Below are positions 1 through 6,953 of a stretch of 64,000 nt of DNA, in pieces. A program made the position numbers and the translations under genes. The number at the start of each line of letters is the position of its first letter. Within the stretch, counting starts at the first letter, position 1. The DNA is taken from positions 310,001 to 374,000 of the forward strand of contig NZ_SPNT01000003.1 of the NCBI RefSeq assembly GCF_004959855.1, in the 5' to 3' direction. The stretch is from Nitratireductor sp. XY-223. GTDB taxonomy: Bacteria; Pseudomonadota; Alphaproteobacteria; Rhizobiales; Rhizobiaceae. The notes under the pieces were generated by a model that searched no databases, was not told the origin of the DNA, and worked only from the letters and a program-made list of their open reading frames with translations.

Positions 1-1004
1 TCGCGCAGTGCCGCGGCCATGGCGGTGCGGTCTGCCGTGCCGGCCTTCTCGATGGCAAGCAGCGTCAGGAACGTTGCATCGTAGGTCTGGTCGACAAAGG
101 CCTTGTCCGCGCCAGAGCCGTACTCCGCGTTGAACGCGTCATGCAGCGTCTTTTGGGCCGGGTTGTCGGCGGGGGAGGTTGGCGAGGAGAAGAAGGAGGT
201 CTTCAGCGCGTCGGCGCCGACATCCTTGATCAGCAGTTCGTCGCGCAGGCCGTCCGTGCCGATGAAGTTGGTGAACAGGCCGCCCTCGATCGACTGCTTG
301 ACGATCTTGCCGCCGGAATCGCCCGCATAGGCGATGACCACAAGCTGGTCCGCGCCGCCCTTGGCGAGGGTCGCGAGTTCCGAACGGTAGGAGTTCTTCT
401 TCTCCTCGTGCTTGACCTCGGCGACGATCTCCCCGCCGGCCTTCTTGTAGGCGTCCATGAAGGTCTGGCCGATGCCGACGCCGTAATCGTTGTTCACATA
501 GGTGACGGCGACCTTGTCGATGCCCTCGTCGAGAACCATCTGGGCGAGCACCTGGCCCTGGAAATTATCGGACGGAACGATGCGGTAGACGAGATCGTTG
601 TCCTTCATGTCGGTCATCGCCGGCGATGTCGCGGTCGGCGAGATCTGGACGATGCCCGACGGGATGAACACCGCCTCGGCCGCGGCGATCGTGGTGCCCG
701 ACATCAGCGCGCCCATGACGATCGGCACGTTCTCGACATTGGCGAGCTTCTGGGCGGCGTCGACCGCGCCCTGCGACGAACCGGTCGTGTCGCCATAGAT
801 GGCGACGGCTTTTCCGTCCAGCAGGCCGCCCTGGTCGTTGACCTGCTTGACCGCCAGGTTGGCGGCGTTCTGCAGCGGCGGGATGAAGCTGGCGATCGGC
901 CCGGTGATGTCCATCAGCACGCCGACTTTCGTGTCGGCCGCATGCGCGACCGCGCTGCCGCCGAGCAGCGCCATCGCTGCGACGAATGTCATACACTTTT
1001 TCAT
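1..1004 (-). CDS. Branched-chain amino-acid-type ABC transporter substrate-binding protein (3' end outside the window)
   Basis: Periplasmic solute receptor of the LivJ/LivK (Peripla_BP_6) family, which delivers amino acids, amides or aromatic acids to an ABC importer. The reading frame stays open to base 1, so about 334 residues are visible of a usual 380-400. Residues 1-22 form a signal peptide ending in AVAHA, and the mature protein begins with the typical strand and turn KVGVLMDITGPIA. Later segments (VPIVMGALMSGTTIAAAEA, VTYVNNDYGVGIGQTFMDAY, VVIAYAGDSGG) follow the two-lobed fold. Start ATG at 1004 is preceded by GGGGAGAG. It lies 77 bp downstream of the cupin gene on the same strand, so the substrate is probably the compound handled by the cupin and PLP enzymes. 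The ligand itself cannot be read from sequence. Confidence 0.9.
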   Translation of the reverse strand, partial: MKKCMTFVAAMALLGGSAVAHAADTKVGVLMDITGPIASFIPPLQNAANLAVKQVNDQGGLLDGKAVAIYGDTTGSSQGAVDAAQKLANVENVPIVMGALMSGTTIAAAEAVFIPSGIVQISPTATSPAMTDMKDNDLVYRIVPSDNFQGQVLAQMVLDEGIDKVAVTYVNNDYGVGIGQTFMDAYKKAGGEIVAEVKHEEKKNSYRSELATLAKGGADQLVVIAYAGDSGGKIVKQSIEGGLFTNFIGTDGLRDELLIKDVGADALKTSFFSSPTSPADNPAQKTLHDAFNAEYGSGADKAFVDQTYDATFLTLLAIEKAGTADRTAMAAALR

Positions 1005-1081
1005 GGAATGCTCTCCCCTGGTTGATTTGCTTTGTTGTTGAACTTGGCCCTGCTTGTGTTTGTGTCGCCACCCGTAAGCGT

Positions 1082-2167
1082 TCAAAGGATCGTTGTGTCG
1101 AATGCACCCGGCAGGCTGACCTCGAGCAGTTCAAGGTCCTGCGTCGCATCGGCGAAGCGCGTCGCCATATCCGGCGGAATGACAAACGCGTCGCCGGCCG
1201 TCAGCCGGTATGGGTCCTTGCCTTCGCCCTCCAGGGTCATTTCCCCCGACATCACGAAATAGAACAGTATATCGCAATTATGTTTCGTCCAAGGAGACGG
1301 CTCGCCGGCGAGGGGTCTTGCCACCATCACCGACGCGACGCCTTTGGTGTTGTCGTTGATCGTCGTGTCGCGCGCCTCGAAGCCGGGCAGGCGGAACGGC
1401 ATGAAGACGCTCTCTTTCGCCAGGTTGTGGACGAAGCGCTGGCCGTCCCACTCGCGGTCCGGCCGCTCGACTTCCGTCGGCAGCTGCATCTCGTGGTCGA
1501 TCTCGGTGATGTGGTCGGCCGGCACGCCGATCTCGATCACCTCGATGCCGTCGGCGGCATGCATGACCCGGTGGCGGATCCTGGGCGGCTGGATGAAACA
1601 GTCGCCGGCATGCAGGCGGCGCGTGCCGCCCTGGTCCTCGTAGAGCACGTCGACCCATCCCCTGATGCAGAAGATGAGCTGGAAGCCGACCTTGTGGAAA
1701 TGCACCATGTCAGGCACCGGCCCGTCAGGAACGCGGATGTGCGAGGCGATCATCGCGCCGCCGAGCCGCGAAGGCACCAGGTCGCGATAGGCCATGCCGG
1801 CGCGCCCGACGATCCACGGCGCCTGGTCCGCCAGCCGGCGCACGACGAAGGCGTGCTCGGTCTGCGGCAGGACGAGCGGCGGGTTGAGTTCGTCGATCTC
1901 GATGCGGGTGCCGTTCGGCGCCGTCAGTTCGCGCTTTCCGTCCGCGAAGCCGTCCGGATCGTCGGTGAGGATGCGCAGTGTGCCCGGCGCTTCGGGCGCG
2001 TCCTTCTCGATCCGCACGCGCAGGCCGTGGCCGGAGAGCACGGCGATTTCCGGATTGTCGGCGGGATAGATCATGTCCAGCCGCATGCCCAGCGTCCTGG
2101 TGTAGAACGGCAGGTCGTCGCTGAGGTTGCCGGTCGGCAGCCGCACTTCGGCGCGTGTCTCGTTCAT
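1082..2167 (-). CDS. VOC-cupin-cupin fusion protein
   Basis: A 361-residue protein without signal peptide. Residues 1-95 look like half of a vicinal-oxygen-chelate (glyoxalase-like) module (LPFYTRTLGMRLD, then IAVLSGHGLRVRIE). Residues 150-215 form one cupin barrel with likely metal ligands H156 and H158 and a second motif ending at H199. Residues 290-345 form a second cupin barrel (H296; GDAFVIPPDMATRF). Start ATG at 2167 follows GGAGG at good spacing; an upstream in-frame start would overlap the regulator gene. The gene sits 22 bp after the GntR gene and before the transporter receptor, which points to one operon. Cupins near kynureninase-like enzymes can be ring-cleaving dioxygenases or isomerases, but the reaction here is unknown. 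The second barrel lacks an obvious HxH pair and may be structural. Confidence 0.75.
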   Translation of the reverse strand: MNETRAEVRLPTGNLSDDLPFYTRTLGMRLDMIYPADNPEIAVLSGHGLRVRIEKDAPEAPGTLRILTDDPDGFADGKRELTAPNGTRIEIDELNPPLVLPQTEHAFVVRRLADQAPWIVGRAGMAYRDLVPSRLGGAMIASHIRVPDGPVPDMVHFHKVGFQLIFCIRGWVDVLYEDQGGTRRLHAGDCFIQPPRIRHRVMHAADGIEVIEIGVPADHITEIDHEMQLPTEVERPDREWDGQRFVHNLAKESVFMPFRLPGFEARDTTINDNTKGVASVMVARPLAGEPSPWTKHNCDILFYFVMSGEMTLEGEGKDPYRLTAGDAFVIPPDMATRFADATQDLELLEVSLPGAFDTTIL

Positions 2168-2189
2168 CGTGCCATCGCCTCCGGGCCGT

Positions 2190-2888
2190 TCATGCCGATT
2201 TTTCCGTTGCCTGTGCCTGCTCGGCATTGACCGCGTTGAGATAGGCCGTTTCGCCCTTGTGGATGAAGCGCAGGATCGTGTCGGAGGCGGCGACGGCGTC
2301 GCGCCGCGCGAAGGCGTCGTGCAGATCGGTGTTGCCGTCGACGATCAGCGGGTGGTTGACCCGGTCGTCGAACGTCATCATCCGCACCACCTGGATCGGC
2401 GTCATGTAGCGCTGGATGACCTTGCGCAGCGAGTCGTTGGGAATGACCGAAATCCAGCCGTTGCGGAACCGCTCGCTCGCCTTGAACATCAGTTCCGTGT
2501 CGCCCGACTGCATGGCCCGGCGGGCGCTGACGAGGGTTCCCTCGAGTTCGTCGAGCTTCTCCTTCTCGATCGTCTGCGCGACCAGCGCGACGGCGCGCGG
2601 TTCCACCAGGCGGCGCAGGTCGAAGATCTCCAGGATCTCCTTGTGTGTGACGCGCGGCAGCACGAAGCCGCGGGTCGTCGCCTCGAGATAGCCGCCATGG
2701 GCAAGCCGCATGAGCGCATCGCGCGCCGGCATGCGCGAGACGTCGAATTCGGCGGCAACGGCGGTGTCGACCAGCCGCTCGTCCGGGCCGATCTCGCCGC
2801 GCTGCAGGCGTCCCATCAGCACGTCGTGGATGATCTGCGCCTGGTTCTGCGGGCCGCCGGCCCGTTCCGGTGTAGCAAGGACGCTCAT
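2190..2888 (-). CDS. GntR-family transcriptional regulator, FadR/FCD subfamily
   Basis: A 232-residue regulator. Residues about 18-85 form the winged helix-turn-helix (IIHDVLMGRLQRGEIGPDER, then VSRMPARDALMRLAHGGYLE). Residues about 95-225 form the all-helical FCD effector domain, with conserved acidic and histidine positions (EIFDLRRLVEPRAV; DLHDAFARRDAVAA). FCD regulators usually bind a small organic acid at a metal and then release DNA. I chose ATG 2888 (MSVLATPERA) over an upstream start whose extra 36 residues look untranslated. It is first in the minus-strand operon with the cupin and receptor genes and diverges from the PLP enzyme gene. Two identical GTATAC-centred sites in the shared promoter region are likely operators. 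Confidence 0.88.
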   Translation of the reverse strand: MSVLATPERAGGPQNQAQIIHDVLMGRLQRGEIGPDERLVDTAVAAEFDVSRMPARDALMRLAHGGYLEATTRGFVLPRVTHKEILEIFDLRRLVEPRAVALVAQTIEKEKLDELEGTLVSARRAMQSGDTELMFKASERFRNGWISVIPNDSLRKVIQRYMTPIQVVRMMTFDDRVNHPLIVDGNTDLHDAFARRDAVAASDTILRFIHKGETAYLNAVNAEQAQATEKSA

Positions 2889-2930
2889 TGCCGAGCCTGC
2901 GAATGAAGCAAGGGGGAAGGGCGCGTGAAA

Positions 2931-2940
2931 CTGTATACGA
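2931..2940. promoter_or_regulatory. Putative GntR operator, copy 1
   Basis: CTGTATACGA, centred on the palindrome GTATAC and 43 bases upstream of the GntR start. An identical 10-mer recurs at 3028-3037. FadR/VanR-type GntR regulators are known to bind palindromes of the form TNGTATACNA. Function is inferred from the repeat, its position and the family. Confidence 0.55.
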
Positions 2941-3027
2941 AAAAGCTTCGTTTCGAGGCGAAAGACCCGTCGAAAGCATTCCTTTTTCGCATTCAAGATT
3001 TCCTTTAAGCTTGAAGCACCTTAAAAT

Positions 3028-3037
3028 CTGTATACGA
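3028..3037. promoter_or_regulatory. Putative GntR operator, copy 2
   Basis: Second exact copy of CTGTATACGA, 97 bases from the first and about 100 bases upstream of the PLP enzyme gene. Placed to control the divergent promoter on that side, perhaps with looping between the two copies. Confidence 0.55.
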
Positions 3038-3139
3038 TACACCCGCAAATGCGTCAACTCGGATCGCGGCCGGGCGGCGCGAAAAACGGGGAGCGCCGGC
3101 GTCTTTTCACGGGCGCTCCCGAAGCCCGGAAGATGACCC

Positions 3140-4267
3140 ATGTCCGACCAGAACGACGGCTATTTCCTCTACCATTCCATCGGCCAGTACCCGGAAAAGG
3201 CGGCGGACCTTGCCGCGGCGATGGCGGAGCTGGCGGCGGTCTGGGGCAGGGCCGACGACCAGCAATGGGATTATCTCTTCGCCCAGCGCGCGGCCTATCT
3301 CGATCTCTGGAGCGACCTGATCGGCGCCGGGCAGGGCACAATGACGACCTGCGAGAACGTCACGCAGGGCCTCCACATGCTGATGACGGCACTCCCCGAG
3401 AACCGCCTGCGCGGCCGGCGCGTTCTCATTGCCGAGGATTGTTTCCCGTCGAACCATTTCCTGCTCACCGGTCTCCAGGATCGGCTCGGCTTCACGCTCG
3501 ATACGGTGGAGAAGCGGCAGGGCGCGTCCTGGGTCGCCGATGAGGACATGATCGACCGGTGGGACCGCGACGTCGCGCTCGCCCTGGTGACCTGGGTGAG
3601 TTCCACCTCGTCCCGCAAGGCCGATGTCGATGCGCTCACGGCGCACGCGCGCGAGATGGGCAGCCTCGTCGGCGTCGACATCACCCAGGCGGCGGGGCTC
3701 TTGCCCTATTCGGTTGAAGCACCGGTCGTCGACTTTGCCGTTTCGACCAGCCTCAAATGGATGTGCGGCACGCCCGGCGCCGGCATCCTCTACGTCCATC
3801 CCGGTCTGATTGCCAAATGCCGACCGGAACTGCGCGGCTGGTTCAGCCAGGACGATCCGTTCAGCTGGGCGCTCGACCGGTTCGAGCTGGCGCCCGATAT
3901 CCGGCGCTTCGACAACGGAACGCCCGCCATGGTCTCCGCCGCCGCCACCGTGCCGGCGCTCAGCTGGCATGCGCGGACCGACCGGGACGCGATGCTGGCG
4001 CACAACCGCGCGCTTTCAGTGCGCCTGATCGCCGCGGCCGACGATCTGGGGCTGCACCTGGTGACGCCGCGCGCCGAGGCCGAGCGCGGCGGCAGCGTCA
4101 TGCTGAAACTGGCTTCCGAAAAGGCAGTGGAAGAGACCCTTTCGACCCTGCGCGACGAACACATCTACGCCGACAGCCGCGGCCCGATCCTGCGCCTCTC
4201 GCCGGGCGTGATGACCAGCGCCGAGGCGACGGAACGGCTGATTGCGGTGTTGGGCGGTGGCCGATAG
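3140..4267 (+). CDS. Kynureninase-like aminotransferase class V (fold-type I PLP enzyme)
   Basis: A 375-residue cytosolic PLP enzyme of the class V / kynureninase superfamily. The cofactor aspartate is D180 in GVDITQAAG. The Schiff-base lysine is K206 in STSLKWMCGTPGAG, a pattern close to the kynureninase consensus (YKY..GGPG). The C-terminal small domain is intact to RLIAVLGGGR. True bacterial kynureninases are about 400-420 residues, and this one is shorter and diverges outside the active site, so the substrate may not be kynurenine. It diverges from the GntR-cupin-receptor operon and shares its putative operators, which suggests one pathway: uptake, C-C or C-N cleavage by this enzyme, and cupin chemistry. 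A decayed copy of its last 120 bases lies at 5073-5190. Confidence 0.78.
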   Translation: MSDQNDGYFLYHSIGQYPEKAADLAAAMAELAAVWGRADDQQWDYLFAQRAAYLDLWSDLIGAGQGTMTTCENVTQGLHMLMTALPENRLRGRRVLIAEDCFPSNHFLLTGLQDRLGFTLDTVEKRQGASWVADEDMIDRWDRDVALALVTWVSSTSSRKADVDALTAHAREMGSLVGVDITQAAGLLPYSVEAPVVDFAVSTSLKWMCGTPGAGILYVHPGLIAKCRPELRGWFSQDDPFSWALDRFELAPDIRRFDNGTPAMVSAAATVPALSWHARTDRDAMLAHNRALSVRLIAAADDLGLHLVTPRAEAERGGSVMLKLASEKAVEETLSTLRDEHIYADSRGPILRLSPGVMTSAEATERLIAVLGGGR

Positions 4268-4319
4268 GGCGAGGGCAGACGCCTCCGATTGTCCGGAATT
4301 TGCGGCCCGTCGCCAAGGT

Positions 4320-4952
4320 TCAGCTTTTGCTGAAGCTGGCCCGGCAGAGCTTGGCCGAAGTCAGGATATGGAAGATGGACCAGCAGCAGATACCGATGAA
4401 TTTTGCGCCGTCCTCCAGGGCAAAATGAAGGTTGCTGGTGCTTGGATGTGCAACGTCGACGACAAGGCTCAAGAACAGAAAACCCAGGCCGCTGGCAAAA
4501 AGGACGGCATCCGACGATAAAATGACGCGCCAGCACCGCAGTACATAGGCCAATGCAAACCCGGCGATTGCAGCAAGCACGGCAATCTGCGGAATCCCGA
4601 TTTTCGGCGCGATGTTCTCATGGAACAAAAACGCGTCATCGAGCGCCAGCCATGCCGTGAGCAGCCCCGCGAGGAGTGCAAACTCGAAGGCGCTTCGGTC
4701 GGTTTGCGCCGTAAAGAGAATATAGGCGGCGAACAGACAGGTCGCGGCCGTTATAAACCAGAGGAACACGCCCAGATTGGATATGATGCCGAGATAAGTC
4801 TGGCAGCAATTATCCGTGACCGTCGCCGCGACCAGGGGATCCAGAAAGAGCAGCTTCGCCGGCACGAGCGGCTGGTAATAGGCCGCGAGCGCAATTGCCG
4901 CGGGCACCAGGACGACGACAAAGTGCAGCCAGTTCACCGATAAAGCACGCAT
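4320..4952 (-). CDS. Uncharacterised six-helix integral membrane protein
   Basis: A 210-residue hydrophobic protein with about six transmembrane helices (roughly residues 8-25, 58-78, 85-103, 118-138, 145-165, 175-195). Polar residues conserved in appearance sit at helix ends: LALDDAFLFHENI near residues 103-115 and LEDGAKFIG in the last third, as in membrane enzymes or carriers with buried acidic residues. Start ATG 4952 follows GGAAGAG at six bases. No family recognised. It is convergent with the PLP enzyme gene and lies exactly between that gene and the ghost copy of its 3' end, so it probably arrived with that rearrangement. Confidence 0.65.
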   Translation of the reverse strand: MRALSVNWLHFVVVLVPAAIALAAYYQPLVPAKLLFLDPLVAATVTDNCCQTYLGIISNLGVFLWFITAATCLFAAYILFTAQTDRSAFEFALLAGLLTAWLALDDAFLFHENIAPKIGIPQIAVLAAIAGFALAYVLRCWRVILSSDAVLFASGLGFLFLSLVVDVAHPSTSNLHFALEDGAKFIGICCWSIFHILTSAKLCRASFSKS

Positions 4953-5072
4953 AACGAACTCTTCCACAACCCCAGGAGCCGACAAGGTTACGCGGGTCTT
5001 CGAAAGATAATCTTACCGTTGCCGGATCTGCCGCCGCTTTTTATCTGGCATGGTTATCTCAATGCTAATTAT

Positions 5073-5190
5073 CCTGCACGCGCATCTACGCCGACAGCCG
5101 CGGCCCCCAATCCTGCGCTTATCGCCGAGGGTTATAGCGAGCGCCGAAGCGACGGACAGGCTGATTTGGGTGTTGGGTGATGGTGGGTAG
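5073..5190 (+). pseudogene. Decayed copy of the 3' end of the kynureninase-like gene
   Basis: Bases 5073-5190 match 4147-4267 at high identity with small indels. Both contain CATCTACGCCGACAGCCGCG, and both end in a GTGTTGGG..GGTGG..TAG segment at the stop codon. An indel after the GGCCC run breaks the frame. Same strand as the intact gene, 800 bp beyond it. Seen directly by comparing the two stretches. Confidence 0.85.
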
Positions 5191-5655
5191 AGCTGGCCAA
5201 AATCCCCTGGCACATCGGATAAGCGGCGAGTCATCTTCCGCCTAGCATACGAGATTGCTACCGGCCTAATGCCAGCGCCGAGGTTATCGACCCGCCCGTC
5301 GGCCTCGTCCGTAATCTGACCCCGGCCCTTGTCGCCGTTTACGGCCCTGAGCCGCCGTTCATCGAACACTCGAATGCTGCGTTGCAATCCGTCGAAAGAG
5401 ACATTCGCTGCGCGTGCGAAATCAAGCACGATCTGAATTCACGCATCGCAGACGAAGCGGACCTCGCCGCGGTGCCAATCTGTGTCTGCTCTGGGGTGGG
5501 GAGCTGCCGGGCCGCTGTTAAGCTCTACAACCAGAAAAGCAGACACTGCAACTTTCAGTTCTGACCGGAATCAGCCAAATTGCTTGGTGTGCAAAAGCCG
5601 AGTTGAATTGAACGTGACAGTAAAACGCCACCAGCTCAAAGACCGCGCGCGGACA
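5191..5655. other. Non-coding stretch with a diverged dispersed repeat
   Basis: No convincing gene. Bases 5336-5391 resemble 6813-6872 in the same orientation (shared core GCCGCCGTTCA followed by CGAA and GCTGCG-TGCAA). The rest looks like degenerate sequence left after rearrangement. Confidence 0.45.
5336..5391 (+). repeat. Diverged direct repeat, left copy
   Basis: Pairs with 6813-6872. The two stretches share CGGCCCT, GCCGCCGTTCA, CGAA and GCTGCG/TGCAA in the same order with small gaps. The pair brackets the unknown gene at 5656-6642. Confidence 0.5.
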
Positions 5656-6642
5656 ATGGAAGCGCGCTTGCAACACTTTGAAGACACAGCGGCTCGGCAG
5701 AATGGCACCCTCAAGCGTCACGAGACCTGGCGGCATGAGTATGCTTCATTCCCCTACCTGCTTGGTGCGCCCGACGACCGGCTTTGCTCGCGCTTCAAGG
5801 ACGTGTTCATCAATCAGACCGAGTTGAACTCGGACGCCAAGATCGGGCCGCTCCCGATCGGAGAAGAACACGATTTCATGCCAAAGTTCACCCATCTGCT
5901 AGAGGAATACGGCCTGAGAACGGGCGGCCACCCCCCATCAGAAGTGATAGCCGCTGCAAGGGCGCCTGCTGTCAAATATTTCGAAAACGGAGAGCCGATT
6001 GCTACAAAGATCTTCCAGGGGTACGCAGCTCCAACCACGCCATTCACGGTCAAATACGGGCGTCGCGAATTTCTAGAGCCGATGCTTCGAACAGGGCGTC
6101 TGCGCATCTGTCCCGCCTCGTATTACAACGATGTCTCTCATAATGCAGCGGTAAAAGACGACGAAATCCACCGTACCTTTTTCATTCCCACCTTCCGCGA
6201 GCGGCTCAAGGGAATTCACCACATGGTGTTTCAAGGGCATCGTATCGAGTACGGAGACGACGACATCGTCGTGCCGGTCGAGGCACCGGATTATTTTCTC
6301 TTAAGTCTTTGCGATAGCATTTACTACCGTATGCCCACCGATTTCGACGCGGATGCCGCTCTAATCATCCGTGAGCCGACCAAGTTCGCACAGCGCGTTA
6401 TTTCAGCCTTTCTCGCGCGTTATTCCGACTGGAAGCCCCACTACGGCCCTGTGACTTACTACGATCCATATCGCGACTATACCAAGATGCGGGTCCACCA
6501 GATGTCGAAGCATTTTGGATATGCCTACCAACGCGAAGTGAGGATCGTGATGGAAGCGCTGCGGACACCACGGCAAACCCTACAGCCAGAATTTTTCGAC
6601 ATTGGGCCGATGGGCGATTACGCCGAGCTCCTCTTGGCATAG
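5656..6642 (+). CDS. Protein of unknown function, DUF2971-like pattern, in the accessory island
   Basis: A 328-residue soluble protein from ATG 5656. In-frame GTG 5614 and further upstream codons are possible starts, and none has a strong ribosome site. The N-terminal 120 residues are charged and unfamiliar. From about residue 130 the order of motifs is FTVKYGRREFLEPMLRTGRL, then ICPASYYNDVSHNAAVKDDE, then a YFLLSLCDS strand and a late YAYQREVRIV. This recalls DUF2971-type proteins (early aromatic/arginine motif, a YND motif, a late YxxExR motif), which are common in phage-defence neighbourhoods. The assignment is weak. Its base composition is lower in GC than the flanking core genes. It stands alone on the plus strand between two diverged direct repeats and next to the AAA/TOPRIM gene. 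Confidence 0.6.
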   Translation: MEARLQHFEDTAARQNGTLKRHETWRHEYASFPYLLGAPDDRLCSRFKDVFINQTELNSDAKIGPLPIGEEHDFMPKFTHLLEEYGLRTGGHPPSEVIAAARAPAVKYFENGEPIATKIFQGYAAPTTPFTVKYGRREFLEPMLRTGRLRICPASYYNDVSHNAAVKDDEIHRTFFIPTFRERLKGIHHMVFQGHRIEYGDDDIVVPVEAPDYFLLSLCDSIYYRMPTDFDADAALIIREPTKFAQRVISAFLARYSDWKPHYGPVTYYDPYRDYTKMRVHQMSKHFGYAYQREVRIVMEALRTPRQTLQPEFFDIGPMGDYAELLLA

Positions 6643-6812
6643 CCTTGCCCATCAGGGTGCCAGCTTGCAAAATGACGCTGTAGTAAACCCAACGTGTGCA
6701 ACAAAGGTTGCAAGCAGACATAACGCCAGAAAGCGCCGAGCGGCAACAAAGGGCTCGGTCCGGCCGAATCCCGCATCGCAGCAGTTTCTCTTTTGCAACA
6801 CCGTATGAGCGT

Positions 6813-6872
6813 CGATTGCGGCCCTTTGCCGCCGTTCACGAAAGCGTTCGTGCTGCGCTGCAAATGCGTGTG
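6813..6872 (+). repeat. Diverged direct repeat, right copy
   Basis: Partner of 5336-5391. It lies in the 311-base gap 6643-6953 between the unknown gene and the 3' end of the AAA/TOPRIM gene. I see nothing else in that gap. Confidence 0.5.
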
Positions 6873-6953
6873 AGTTATTGGGGTGTAATGTTGCGGTCTT
6901 TGCTGGTTCATTAGTTCAATTGAAATCGAAGCCGGTAGCTCAATCCAGAGTAC

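Noticed and set aside
1-1025. 294-codon plus-strand frame opposite the receptor gene
   Set aside because: The minus-strand translation gives a signal peptide and a full binding-protein fold, so the plus frame is a GC-rich shadow.
5013-5429. 138-codon minus-strand frame over the PLP-gene ghost
   Set aside because: It runs antisense through decayed sequence and shows no protein motif.
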